A DNA stretch of 51,995 nucleotides from an uncultured Muribaculaceae bacterium (GTDB taxonomy: Bacteria > Bacteroidota > Bacteroidia > Bacteroidales > Muribaculaceae): NCBI GenBank assembly GCA_910579675.1, contig CAJTUF010000021.1:1-51995 (forward strand), written 5' to 3'. Below, one piece after another: positions 41,528 to 50,584 of the stretch. Under the pieces are notes generated by a model. It was not told the DNA's origin. It saw only the letters and a program-made list of their open reading frames with translations, and did no database searches. How positions within the stretch are numbered: position 1 is the stretch's first letter; every line of letters begins with the position of its first letter. Position numbers and translations under genes: made by a program.

Positions 41528-42552
41528 AGCAGCTTTCCGGAGTCAAGATAATCGCAAGTGGCATTGACTATCCGGCCCATCCACTCCACACATTCCACAG
41601 GATAGTTGCCGCGTGCCGTCTCGCCGGTGAGAAGCAGCGAGTCTACTCCCCCCTTCACCGCAAAAGCGATGTCGGCAGCCTCGGCGCGTGTGGGGCTCGG
41701 CTGGGTCATCATGCTGTGCATGAGCTGGGTGGCGAGCATAAGCGGCTTGCCTGCGGCAGCGCAGCGGGCCATGCACGCCATCTCCACCGCCGCCACGCGC
41801 TCGATCCCTACGGTGGCGCCGAGATCGCCACGGGCACAGAGCAGCCCGTCGGCTGCAGCGAGAATCGAATCCATATTCTCCACCGCCTCCCTGCACTCGA
41901 TCTTGGCATACAGGAGCGTGGCCGATCCTTCGGGGATAAGCTCCCTCACGGCTGCCACGTCGGCCTGCGTGCGCACAAACGAGTGGGCAATGATATCAAC
42001 CCCGGCCTCCACCGACGCCTCGATGGCCATGCGGTCGCGGTCGGTCACTGCAGGGAGGGCATCGAGCTCAATGCCACGGAAGCACACCGTCTTGCGGCTG
42101 CCGAGGCGTCCGCCCTTGGTCACGCGACACTCCACGCTGTCGCCAGTCACCTGCTCCACGCGCATACATATCTCGCCGTCGTCGACAGTCACATTCATTC
42201 CCTCCTTCACCATGCGGCACACACCCGATGCGGTGATACACAGGCACCTCACCGTCGAGGGCTCCTTGCCACCGTCGATTATCCTCACCTTGGCCCCTTC
42301 GAGCACAGGCAGATCGTCGGCATCGCCGGCCAGAGAGGTGGTGCGCACTTCGGCGCCCTTGGTGTCGACAAGTATTATCTGGGACGGATCGACGCTCCTC
42401 ACCATAGCCGTGAGGCGGCGTATCTCGTCGGGCGACGCATGTGCCGAATTAAATCTCACCCCCTTCATCCCGGCGGCCACCATAGTGGCTATCGACCCGG
42501 GATTGGTGCGGTTGCCGGCCAAAGTGGCCAGTATTGCTGGTTTCTTTATCAT
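41524..42552 (-). CDS. Pyruvate kinase homologue lacking the C-terminal domain
   Basis: Pyruvate kinase converts phosphoenolpyruvate and ADP to pyruvate and ATP. This protein has 342 residues, against about 470-490 for the full enzyme. The barrel and the inserted B domain are present, but the C-terminal allosteric domain is absent. Catalytic features remain: VDTKGAEVRT, AKIE with the lysine, ARGDLG, and the signature SMMTQPSPTRAEAADIA with ETARGNYPVE. One monovalent-ion ligand position differs: the usual N-F-S-H is N-S-A-H here (N35, A37). The start at 42552 follows MIKKPAILATLAGNRTNPGS. It may be an active short enzyme or a diverged paralogue; another pykF elsewhere cannot be excluded. Confidence 0.85.
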   Translation of the reverse strand: MIKKPAILATLAGNRTNPGSIATMVAAGMKGVRFNSAHASPDEIRRLTAMVRSVDPSQIILVDTKGAEVRTTSLAGDADDLPVLEGAKVRIIDGGKEPSTVRCLCITASGVCRMVKEGMNVTVDDGEICMRVEQVTGDSVECRVTKGGRLGSRKTVCFRGIELDALPAVTDRDRMAIEASVEAGVDIIAHSFVRTQADVAAVRELIPEGSATLLYAKIECREAVENMDSILAAADGLLCARGDLGATVGIERVAAVEMACMARCAAAGKPLMLATQLMHSMMTQPSPTRAEAADIAFAVKGGVDSLLLTGETARGNYPVECVEWMGRIVNATCDYLDSGKLL

Positions 42553-42980
42553 AGGGCTGCAATTGCTTCTATGCCGAGGCGGTAGCTGTCGAGGCCGAAT
42601 CCGGCCACCACGCCCTTGCACACCCCCGAGATCATGGAGCGGTGGCGTATCTCCTCGCGCGAATGTACATTTGAGATATGCACCTCGACCACCGCCACCT
42701 TGATGGCGGCAATGGCATCGGCAATAGCCAGCGAGGTGTGGGTATAGGCTCCGGCATTGAGCACTATGCCGTCGAGCTCCGTGTCAAAACCCACTTCATG
42801 GAGCTTGTCGATGATGGCCCCCTCGTGGTTGCTCTGGAAATAGGATATCTCCACGCTCCCTTGATAGCGGAGGCGCAGGGCGGCCAGACACGACTCCATA
42901 TCGGCCGAGCCATATATGCCGGGCTCTCTCCGCCCGAGCAGATTGAGATTGGGCCCGTTGATTATCAATATTCTCTTCAT
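42549..42980 (-). CDS. aroQ: 3-dehydroquinate dehydratase, type II
   Basis: This enzyme converts 3-dehydroquinate to 3-dehydroshikimate in the shikimate pathway. The protein of 143 residues has the family pattern ILIINGPNLNLLGRREPGIYG with the catalytic tyrosine, FQSNHEGAIIDKLHE, GIVLNAGAYTHTSLAIADAI and VEVHISNVHSREEIRHRSMI. The start is at MKRILIING; the frame extends seven codons upstream without similarity. It is the first gene of the minus-strand operon. I found no full consensus promoter in the 150 bases between it and the divergent fucosidase gene. Confidence 0.96.
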   Translation of the reverse strand: MKRILIINGPNLNLLGRREPGIYGSADMESCLAALRLRYQGSVEISYFQSNHEGAIIDKLHEVGFDTELDGIVLNAGAYTHTSLAIADAIAAIKVAVVEVHISNVHSREEIRHRSMISGVCKGVVAGFGLDSYRLGIEAIAAL

Positions 42981-43083
42981 GATTGTGCTAAATTTCCACA
43001 AAATTGCAAAGAATTATCGTGTCGGCCAATATTTGTTAGGAGTTTTTAATATCATCCGAGGCAGAAGTATGGCCTTTCTGTAT

Positions 43084-43091
43084 TATCTTTG
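43084..43091 (+). promoter_or_regulatory. TAnnTTTG element of the fucosidase gene
   Basis: TATCTTTG lies 39 bases before the ATG at 43131. No spaced TTTG was found. Confidence 0.6.
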
Positions 43092-43130
43092 CAGAAATAA
43101 ATCAATTGACACTCTTAACCATACCATGAC

Positions 43131-44504
43131 ATGAACTTCAAAGGACTGTTCTGTACCGTTGCCGCCGCTTGCTCGGTGGCTTTCAGCGCCGGCGCCTACG
43201 GTGTGATCGACAACGACACCACCAAGCGCGAGAGAATGCAATGGTTTGCCGACGCCAAGCTCGGCATTTTCATACACTGGGGCATCTACTCCAAAGGCGA
43301 GACCTCTGAGAGCTGGGCGTTCCACAACGGCCACATTTCCCTCCCCGGCTATATGGCCCAGGCCAACGACTTCACCGCCGCCAACTACGATCCGCAGGAA
43401 TGGGTGAAGCTCATCAAGGACAGCGGTGCCAAATATACCGTGATCACCACCAAACACCACGACGGCTTTGCCCTCTGGGACACCAAGGCCGGCGATGTGA
43501 GCGCCGTCAAGAGCAGCCCCGCCAAGCGCGACGTCATCGCGCCTTTTGCCGAAGCTGTGCGCGATGCCGGCCTCAAACTCGGGTTCTACTACTCACTCAT
43601 CGACTGGCCCCGCGAGGACTATCCCGAGATCTACCGCGACAAAGCACCCAAATACGACATCAAGAAGGAACCCGAGAAGTGGCAGCACTTCCTCGACTTC
43701 AACAATGCCCAGCTCTCGGAGCTCAGCTCGACTTGGAATCCCGACCTATACTGGTTTGACGGCGACTGGGAGCACTCATCGGAAGAGTGGCGCGCCCCCG
43801 AGATTGTGGAGCTCCTCCGCAGCTACAACCCCAATGTGATAGTCAACTCCCGCATACAGGGCCACGGCGACTATGCCACCCCCGAGCTCGGTGTGCCTGT
43901 CACCAAGCCCGAAGCCGAGTGGTGGGAGACCTGCATGACCATCAACAACTCATGGGGCTATCAGAAAGCCGACACCAACTTCAAATCACCCTCTACGGTG
44001 CTCCGTATGCTCGTCGATTGCATCAATCTCGGCGGCAACCTGCTCCTCGACATAGGCCCACGCGCCGACGGCAGCATCCCCCAGGAGGATATCGACGTGC
44101 TCAAGGAGCTCGGCCGATGGACATCCAAGCACTCCGAGGCCATCTACGGCACCCGTGCCGGCATCCCCGCCGGACATGTCCAGGCCTACACCTCGCTCAG
44201 CCCCGACTCCCGCACCCTCTACGTATACCTCCCCTACAAGCCCACCGGTCAGCTCGAATTCAAGGGCCTCAAATCGAAGGTCAAGAGTGCCCGCGTGGTT
44301 GGCAACGACACCCCCGTGACATGGGATCTATACAACGACATATCCTGGAGCGAGGTGCCCGGCGTGTACTACTTCAATATCCCCGAAGAGGCTCTCGACC
44401 CCGAAATCACCGTTGTGGCCCTCGAGCTTGAAGAGCCCGCAAGCCTCTATCGCGGCCATGGCCAGGTGATATCGTTCAACGACTCCGAAGCCGCCCTGAA
44501 ATGA
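43131..44504 (+). CDS. Alpha-L-fucosidase (GH29)
   Basis: This enzyme removes terminal alpha-L-fucose from glycans such as mucin O-glycans. The 457-residue protein has a signal peptide (LFCTVAAACSVAFSAGAYG) and a GH29 barrel: WFADAKLGIFIHWGIYSKGE, YTVITTKHHDGFALWDTK, LGFYYSLIDWPREDYPEIY. The nucleophile aspartate is in LYWFDGDWE. A C-terminal beta domain follows from about residue 345. It should act in the periplasm or at the cell surface. It is followed by a strong hairpin. Confidence 0.95.
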   Translation: MNFKGLFCTVAAACSVAFSAGAYGVIDNDTTKRERMQWFADAKLGIFIHWGIYSKGETSESWAFHNGHISLPGYMAQANDFTAANYDPQEWVKLIKDSGAKYTVITTKHHDGFALWDTKAGDVSAVKSSPAKRDVIAPFAEAVRDAGLKLGFYYSLIDWPREDYPEIYRDKAPKYDIKKEPEKWQHFLDFNNAQLSELSSTWNPDLYWFDGDWEHSSEEWRAPEIVELLRSYNPNVIVNSRIQGHGDYATPELGVPVTKPEAEWWETCMTINNSWGYQKADTNFKSPSTVLRMLVDCINLGGNLLLDIGPRADGSIPQEDIDVLKELGRWTSKHSEAIYGTRAGIPAGHVQAYTSLSPDSRTLYVYLPYKPTGQLEFKGLKSKVKSARVVGNDTPVTWDLYNDISWSEVPGVYYFNIPEEALDPEITVVALELEEPASLYRGHGQVISFNDSEAALK

Positions 44505-44598
44505 CATCCCGGCCCGCCGTTGCATCCTTGCTGCCCACCCCGACGGCCACCTTTGCACCGGCGGCCATGGGCTGATCAGCCGTCAGCAACCCACCGCA

Positions 44599-44638
44599 GC
44601 GTCCGCGCCCCGGCTCTCCGCAGCCCGGGCGCGGACGC
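44599..44638 (+). terminator. Terminator after the fucosidase gene
   Basis: A perfect 12-bp GC-rich stem (44599-44610 with 44627-44638), with further pairing inside the loop, is followed by GTGTGTTAAAATATTTTT. Confidence 0.75.
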
Positions 44639-44654
44639 CGTGTGTTAAAATATT

Positions 44655-44686
44655 TTTGGCGGGTAGGCTCGGAAGTAGTATCTTTG
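44655..44686 (+). promoter_or_regulatory. Bacteroidota promoter of the transketolase gene
   Basis: TTTG at 44655-44658 is followed after 20 bases by TATCTTTG at 44679-44686, a full consensus match 35 bases before the ATG. The longer open frame from 44656 would start inside this promoter. Confidence 0.88.
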
Positions 44687-44721
44687 CAGTGTGGAACCAA
44701 TTGCCCCCACCCTATTGCAAT

Positions 44722-46770
44722 ATGTACAATCATTCGGATAAGAAGACCCTTGATTCCGGTGCCGACAACATCCGCGTCCTCACGGCCGCAATGGTTGAGC
44801 AGGCACGCTCGGGCCACCCCGGCGGCGCCATGGGCGGTGCCGACTTCATAAATGTGCTTTACTCGCAATTTCTTGTGACTGACCCCGACGACCCGACTTG
44901 GTACGGACGCGACCGCCTGTTCCTCGATCCGGGCCATATGTCGCCGATGCTCTACAGTGTGCTCGCGCTCTGCGGCATGTACACCATCGACGAGCTCCGT
45001 CAGTTCCGCCAGTGGGGGTCGGTGACTCCCGGCCACCCCGAGCTCTGCCCCGCCCGCGGTGTTGAAAACACCTCCGGCCCGCTCGGCCAGGGCCACACAA
45101 TGGCCGTGGGCGCAGCTATCGCTGAGCGCTTCATCGCCACCCGTTTCGGCGAGGAATGGGCCCACAAGACCTATACATTCATCTCCGACGGAGGTATCCA
45201 GGAAGAGATTGCCCAGGGTGCAGGCCGCATTGCCGGCTATCTTGGCCTCTCCAACCTCATAATGTTTTTCGACAGCAACAAGGTGCAGCTCTCGACCGAT
45301 GTCGACGCCGTCGACAATGAAGACTACGCCGCAAAATACCGTGCCTGGGGATGGCGCGTGGAGGAGATCGACGGCTGCGACCCCAAAGCAATAGCCGCCG
45401 CCCTCGCCGCCGCCAACTGCGAGCGTGAGCGCCCCACCCTTATCATTGGCCACACCGTCATGGGCCGCGGCTGCGTAAAGGCCGACGGCTCAAACTTCGA
45501 GGGTCAATGCTCAACCCACGGACAGCCCCTGAGCAAGAGCGGCGCCGATGTGGCCGCTACCATCGCCAACCTCGGCGGCGACCCTGAAAATCCCTGGGTG
45601 ATACGCGAGGAGGTCAAGGCCCACTACGACCGCCGCCGCGAAGAGCTCCGCAAGATAGTGGCCGAGCGCCGTGCCGCCCAACATGCCTGGGCCGAAGCCA
45701 ACACCGGCAAGGCTGTGGAGCTGCAGGGCTACCTCGACGGACGTCTCCCCGAGATCGACTACGAATCGATCGTGGTCAAAGCCAATCAGGCCACCCGCAC
45801 CGCCTCCGCTGCCGTGCTCTCTGAGCTCGGCAAGAAGGTGGGCAACATGATAGTGTCGTCGGCCGACCTTGCCAACTCCGACAAGACCGACGCCTTCCTG
45901 AAGATCACCGGCCCCATACGCCACCACGACTTCTCGGGCGGATTCCTCCACGCAGGTGTAGCCGAGCTCACCATGGCCTCGATCATGAACGGCATTGTGC
46001 TCAACGGTGCGATGCACGCCGCCTGCGGCACCTTCTTCGTGTTTTCCGACTACATGAAGCCTGCCATCCGAATGAGCGCTCTCATGCAGCTCCCCGTGAA
46101 ATATGTGTGGACCCACGACGCTTTCCGCGTGGGTGAGGACGGCCCCACCCATGAGCCCATCGAGCAGGAAGCTCAGATTCGCCTCCTTGAGCAGATCCAC
46201 AACTTCTCGGGCAAGCGCTCGATGCTCGTGCTCCGTCCCGCCGACTCGGCCGAGACCATCGTGTGCTGGAAGATGGCGATGGACAACAACGACTCCCCCA
46301 CCGGACTCATCCTCTCGCGTCAGGATGTGGCCGACCTCCCATCGGCTTCGGGCAACCGCATGGCCGACGCCCAGGGCGCTCTCCGCGGCGGCTACACCGT
46401 CATGGAGTCCGACGGCACCCCCGACATTGTGCTCGTGGCCAATGGCTCTGAAGTGTCGCTCCTGTGCGATGTCGCCGTGCTCCTCAAAGCCGAAGGCATC
46501 AAAGCCCGCGTGGTGTCGGTGCCCTCCCTCGGTCTATTTGCCGACCAGCCCGAAGACTATCGCCTGAGCGTGATTCCAGCCGATGCGCGCGTGTTTGGCC
46601 TCACTGCCGGTCTCCCCTCGTCGCTAATGCCGGTCGTAGGGCCTCGCGGCACCGTGATGGGCATGGAGCGCTTCGGAGCATCGGCTCCCTACAAGGTGCT
46701 CGACGAGAAATTCGGCTACACCCCCGACGCCGTTGCCGAGCGTGTCCGCCAGTTCATCAACCGACCTTAA
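44722..46770 (+). CDS. tkt: Transketolase
   Basis: Transketolase moves two-carbon units between sugar phosphates in the non-oxidative pentose phosphate pathway, using thiamine diphosphate. The protein of 682 residues has VEQARSGHPGGAMGGADFIN, NTSGPLGQGHTMAVGAA, the TPP/Mg segment FISDGGIQEEIAQGAGRIAG with DSNKVQLST, and the second domain with YVWTHDAFRVGEDGPTHEPI. A C-terminal domain is present. The start follows the consensus promoter. The GH20 gene begins 23 bases after the stop, so the two are probably co-transcribed. Confidence 0.96.
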   Translation: MYNHSDKKTLDSGADNIRVLTAAMVEQARSGHPGGAMGGADFINVLYSQFLVTDPDDPTWYGRDRLFLDPGHMSPMLYSVLALCGMYTIDELRQFRQWGSVTPGHPELCPARGVENTSGPLGQGHTMAVGAAIAERFIATRFGEEWAHKTYTFISDGGIQEEIAQGAGRIAGYLGLSNLIMFFDSNKVQLSTDVDAVDNEDYAAKYRAWGWRVEEIDGCDPKAIAAALAAANCERERPTLIIGHTVMGRGCVKADGSNFEGQCSTHGQPLSKSGADVAATIANLGGDPENPWVIREEVKAHYDRRREELRKIVAERRAAQHAWAEANTGKAVELQGYLDGRLPEIDYESIVVKANQATRTASAAVLSELGKKVGNMIVSSADLANSDKTDAFLKITGPIRHHDFSGGFLHAGVAELTMASIMNGIVLNGAMHAACGTFFVFSDYMKPAIRMSALMQLPVKYVWTHDAFRVGEDGPTHEPIEQEAQIRLLEQIHNFSGKRSMLVLRPADSAETIVCWKMAMDNNDSPTGLILSRQDVADLPSASGNRMADAQGALRGGYTVMESDGTPDIVLVANGSEVSLLCDVAVLLKAEGIKARVVSVPSLGLFADQPEDYRLSVIPADARVFGLTAGLPSSLMPVVGPRGTVMGMERFGASAPYKVLDEKFGYTPDAVAERVRQFINRP

Positions 46771-46793
46771 ATCTTTACCCCCTATAACCTATA

Positions 46794-48788
46794 ATGAAAT
46801 TAACCCGTCTGACCGCCCTTGCTGTCGCATCGCTCATTGCCGGCAGCGGCAGCCTCTTTGCCGTGAATCCCAAGCCATTCACCGTGCCCGAAGTGCGTGA
46901 ATGGAAAGGCGCCGATGGCTCCTGGAATATCGACAATGCCTCAGCTATAGTCTACACCAACGCAGCTCTCCGCCCCGTGGCCGAGCAGCTGGCCGCCGAT
47001 TTCAAGGCCCTCAATGGCCGCGAGATCCCCGTGGTGGAGAAACGCCGCGCCGCCAAAGGCGACATATCACTGAGCCTCAAGCCCGACCGCAAGGCCAAGA
47101 GTCAGGAAGCCTACACCATCGACATCACCGACAAGGGCGTGGCTATCGCCGCACCCACTGTCGATGGCACCCGCTGGGGCGCCATGACCCTCCTCCAGCT
47201 CTCCGAAGCCGGCAGCGAGATACCCCGCGGACGCATCTCCGACTATCCCACCTACGGCTTCCGTGGCTTCATGATCGATGCCGGACGCAAATATATCCCT
47301 ATCGACTATCTCTACCGCCTTGTCGACGTGATGGCCTACCATAAGATGAACGAGCTTCACATCCATCTCAACGACAACGGATTCCCCCGCTTCTACGATG
47401 CCGACTGGCAGAAGACCCAGGCTGCATTCCGCCTTGAGAGCGACACCTTCCCCGGCCTCGCCGCCCGCGACGGTTCCTACACCAAGGCCGAGTTCCGCGA
47501 CCTTCAGGACTATGCGGCCGCCCGTGGCGTAGAGATCATCCCCGAGATCGACGTCCCGGCCCACTCCCTCGCGTTTACCCTCTACAAGCCCGAGCTCGCA
47601 TCAAAAGGCTCCAACGGCTACGACCACCTCGACATATCCAAGCCCGAGACCTACGAATTTCTCGACGCCCTCCTCACCGAATATCTCGAAGGCCCCGACC
47701 CCGTGTTCAAAGGTAAGCGCTTCCATATCGGCACCGACGAATATCAGGGCGACTCGATAGCCATGGAGCAGTTCCGTGCCTTCACCGACCGCTACATACG
47801 CTTTGCCGAGAAATTTGGCAAGGAAGCGGCCATATGGGGATCGCTCACCCACGCAAAAGGACAGACCCCGGTAAAGGTCGACGATGTGCTCATGTATCTC
47901 TGGAGCAACGGCTATGCCAAGCCCGAAGATATGATCAATCTGGGCTACGACGTGGTGTCGATCCCCGACGGATATGTCTACATCGTACCCGCCGCCGGAT
48001 ACTATTACGACTATCTCAACGCCCCGATGCTCTACAATGAGTGGACCCCCGCCAATGTCGGTGGCTACACCATCGACGAAAACCATCCCCAGCTCAAGGG
48101 TGGCCTCTTTGCCGTGTGGAACGACCACCCCAACAACGGCATCACCGTCCGCGACATACACCATCGCACCATGGCCGCCCTCCCCGTGATGGCTGCCAAG
48201 ACATGGGATGGCTCCAACGTCACCTTCCCCTACGAAGAGTTTGCGGCAGGTGCCGCCAAGCTCTCCGAGGCTCCAGGTGTGAACCTCCTCGCCCGTCATG
48301 GCGAGCCGCAGAGCGTTGTGCTCGAGATGGCAGCGGTAGCTCCCGGTCAGAAGCTCCCCATCAAGGAGATAGGCTACGACTACACCATCGAGTTTGATCT
48401 TGAAGGCGCAGCCGAAGACAAGGGCACCGTGCTCTTCTCAACCCCCGACGCCACCGTGTGGATTGCCGATCCCGTAACCGGCACCATGGCTTTCTCCCGC
48501 GAGGACAAGCTCTACCACTTCCGCCACGATGTGCGCCCCGGCGAGAAAAACCACTACGCCATAGTGGGCACCAACGAGGGCACCCAGCTATTCATCGACG
48601 GCAAGCTCATCGACAACCTCGATCGCCGTTGGTTCTACTTCAAAGACAAAAACGACCGCTACCCCCGCATGGCCGAAGTGCGCACCCTCGTGTTCCCCCT
48701 CGAGCAGGCCGGCAACTTCAAGAGCAAGCTCACCAATCTTAAAGTGAGCAACTATCCCACCCTCACCGCCCCCGAGCCCATCAAGTAA
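46794..48788 (+). CDS. Beta-N-acetylhexosaminidase (GH20)
   Basis: This enzyme removes terminal beta-linked GlcNAc or GalNAc. The 664-residue protein has a signal peptide (TALAVASLIAGSGSLFAVNP), an N-terminal GH20b domain (about 30-150), and a barrel with GFRGFMIDAGRKYIPIDYLY, KMNELHIHLNDNGFPRFYDA and PEIDVPAHSLAFT. The catalytic Asp-Glu pair is in FHIGTDEY. A C-terminal lectin-like beta domain follows (about 520-660). With the GH29 and GH89 enzymes nearby it fits host mucin glycan degradation. It shares a transcript with transketolase and ends at a strong terminator. Confidence 0.95.
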   Translation: MKLTRLTALAVASLIAGSGSLFAVNPKPFTVPEVREWKGADGSWNIDNASAIVYTNAALRPVAEQLAADFKALNGREIPVVEKRRAAKGDISLSLKPDRKAKSQEAYTIDITDKGVAIAAPTVDGTRWGAMTLLQLSEAGSEIPRGRISDYPTYGFRGFMIDAGRKYIPIDYLYRLVDVMAYHKMNELHIHLNDNGFPRFYDADWQKTQAAFRLESDTFPGLAARDGSYTKAEFRDLQDYAAARGVEIIPEIDVPAHSLAFTLYKPELASKGSNGYDHLDISKPETYEFLDALLTEYLEGPDPVFKGKRFHIGTDEYQGDSIAMEQFRAFTDRYIRFAEKFGKEAAIWGSLTHAKGQTPVKVDDVLMYLWSNGYAKPEDMINLGYDVVSIPDGYVYIVPAAGYYYDYLNAPMLYNEWTPANVGGYTIDENHPQLKGGLFAVWNDHPNNGITVRDIHHRTMAALPVMAAKTWDGSNVTFPYEEFAAGAAKLSEAPGVNLLARHGEPQSVVLEMAAVAPGQKLPIKEIGYDYTIEFDLEGAAEDKGTVLFSTPDATVWIADPVTGTMAFSREDKLYHFRHDVRPGEKNHYAIVGTNEGTQLFIDGKLIDNLDRRWFYFKDKNDRYPRMAEVRTLVFPLEQAGNFKSKLTNLKVSNYPTLTAPEPIK

Positions 48789-48812
48789 ATCACTTGTCTC
48801 ATACCGTCACAT

Positions 48813-48855
48813 TGTCGGCCCGCAGGTCTCACCACCTGCAGGCCGACATTTTTTT
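48813..48855 (+). terminator. Intrinsic terminator after the hexosaminidase gene
   Basis: A stem with one interior mismatch pair (48813-48827 with 48834-48848, 6-base loop) is followed directly by seven T residues. This is the clearest intrinsic terminator in the window. Confidence 0.93.
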
Positions 48856-48872
48856 CACAACCCCGCGACTCC

Positions 48873-49262
48873 CTTGTAGGGCTGCCTCCCTGGAGCAGCC
48901 GCTCCGCGACGACACTCCGCGGCCAAAAGGCCGCCCCGCGTCGCCCACCCGGCGCGTAGCGCCCAAGCCGCGTAGCGGCGCACCTGAGGGGTAGCCTCAC
49001 TCAAAGGCGCGCGTAGCCGCCGCAGAGTGAGGTCAGGAGAGCGCAAAGATAATTGCTCAGCGTCAGCCGAGCTCCACACCGCGTCGCCCATCCCGTCCAA
49101 GGAGCTCGGCTGACGCTGAGCGAGGGCGCAGGGCGCCACGCTGACCCGCGGCTGCGGCGGCTACGCGCGCTCTCGCCGCGGGCTACCCAAAATTGCTCAG
49201 CGTCAGCCGAGCTCCACACCGCGTCGCCCATCCCGCCCAAGGAGCTCGGCTGACGCTGAGCC
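48873..49262 (+). repeat. GC-rich multi-hairpin repeat with internal duplication
   Basis: The block opens with CTTGTAGGGCTGCCTCCC, the same end motif as at 39181 with a different palindrome. It holds two stem-plus-22-nt-loop hairpins in opposite orientation (48995-49032 with arms CCTCACTC/GAGTGAGG, and 49145-49182 with arms CCCGCGGC/GCCGCGGG). It also holds two near-identical 67-bp inverted-repeat modules 140 bp apart (49055-49121 and 49195-49261), each with 21-bp arms. No gene is present. It lies between the hexosaminidase terminator and the lipoprotein promoter. Confidence 0.88.
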
Positions 49263-49311
49263 AATGACCTCCACAAAACAAACATAAAATTTAGCATCTA
49301 AAAAAAAATCA

Positions 49312-49319
49312 TATCTTTG
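49312..49319 (+). promoter_or_regulatory. TAnnTTTG element of the 49353 lipoprotein gene
   Basis: TATCTTTG lies 33 bases before the ATG, in an A-rich stretch directly after the repeat block. Confidence 0.65.
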
Positions 49320-49352
49320 CGAAAAAATTAATTCACCCAATCACTATTCGCA

Positions 49353-50447
49353 ATGCGCCCATCCCTGACCATCCTATGGCGTCGTCACGCAGCAGCTCTC
49401 ATTCTGACTCTATCGCTGTTTTCATGCAGCAAACAGCTTGAGAAGCAGAGCTCTGTCATCACCCCCGACAGTTTCTTGCCCATCTCAGGTGAGCAGATCG
49501 CCTCTGGATATAATATGGTTTTTCCTCAGGATATCATTACAACCGGCAATACTTTGCTCATCTATGACAAGGTCGACAACGGGGTGTTTGTAGCTGTCGA
49601 TGGCGTGAGCGACAGCGTCGTGGCATATGTCGGCACCAAAGGCGTAGGGCCTTGTGAGTTTCTCGCCCCCCGCACGGTGAGATACAATGCCTCCGATTCT
49701 TCACTCTTTGTCTACGATTCCACCCTCAGGCGTGGCCGGCGATTCAGCTACAATGGCAGCAATCCCTCTCTTTCTGTCGGCAATCTGATAAAAGAGATTG
49801 ATCTCAAAACGGCCCAAGTCCACGAAGTCGAGCCCATAGGCAGCAACCGGTTGGCTACCAACTGGGTGTCGGGCAACACCATGTTTGCCATCCTTGACGA
49901 AAGCGGGAATAATATCTATCGTTTCGGCGAATATCCCGGCGACAAATCAGGCATGACCAACTCCACAGCATTTGCCATGGCTCATCAGACCCTCCTTGCC
50001 GCCAATGATGATGGGTCGCGTTTTGTGGCAGCAGGACGCTATTCCGACTGGCTTGCTTTTTATAAGATCGCCCCTGATGGAGCCTCGTTGATCAAAGAAT
50101 ATTTCACATTTGACTCGCCCGTCGATGTAAACACCATGAGTGTGGGAGGCCAGACTGCGGTGTCGATGCACGAAACCACCGAGACTATCACCACCTTCGA
50201 TCAGCTTATTCCTACATCCGATTTTCTCTTTGCCGTTTACCGCGAGCGACATTACAGCGATGGCGAGCCTAAACGAAAGGGCCCGACATGCGTACTGAAG
50301 TTTAATTGGGATGGAGATCTCAAAGCAGGTTATACAATAGAGGAGCTAACCGGAGTCATGACCCTCTCGCAAGATCACAAATATCTTATCACCATAGCTC
50401 CCGGTCAGGGGGATGAGATTATCCTGAAGCGATTCCCTCTCGACTGA
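49353..50447 (+). CDS. BF3164-type beta-propeller lipoprotein
   Basis: The 364-residue protein has a lipoprotein signal peptide (ALILTLSLFSC, Cys25) and a six-bladed-propeller-like body typical of the BF3164 lipoprotein family: DIITTGNTLLIYDKVDNGVF, GTKGVGPCEFLAPRTVRYNA and ATNWVSGNTMFAILDESG, ending in HKYLITIAPGQGDEIILKRF. Family members are surface or periplasmic Bacteroidota lipoproteins of unknown function. It is AT-richer than the glycosidase genes. A second, diverged member follows 137 bases later, suggesting an old tandem duplication. Confidence 0.87.
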   Translation: MRPSLTILWRRHAAALILTLSLFSCSKQLEKQSSVITPDSFLPISGEQIASGYNMVFPQDIITTGNTLLIYDKVDNGVFVAVDGVSDSVVAYVGTKGVGPCEFLAPRTVRYNASDSSLFVYDSTLRRGRRFSYNGSNPSLSVGNLIKEIDLKTAQVHEVEPIGSNRLATNWVSGNTMFAILDESGNNIYRFGEYPGDKSGMTNSTAFAMAHQTLLAANDDGSRFVAAGRYSDWLAFYKIAPDGASLIKEYFTFDSPVDVNTMSVGGQTAVSMHETTETITTFDQLIPTSDFLFAVYRERHYSDGEPKRKGPTCVLKFNWDGDLKAGYTIEELTGVMTLSQDHKYLITIAPGQGDEIILKRFPLD

Positions 50448-50584
50448 CCGCCCTCTTAGGCCGCTCCCATGACCCTATCCGCAACAATAAACACTCCCAA
50501 AAACGCAGATGCCTTTGTAGATGCTGACTTCTGACACCTTATTTTATTTTCAATATCCATAACTTCTAAACCGCAAGACAGCAA

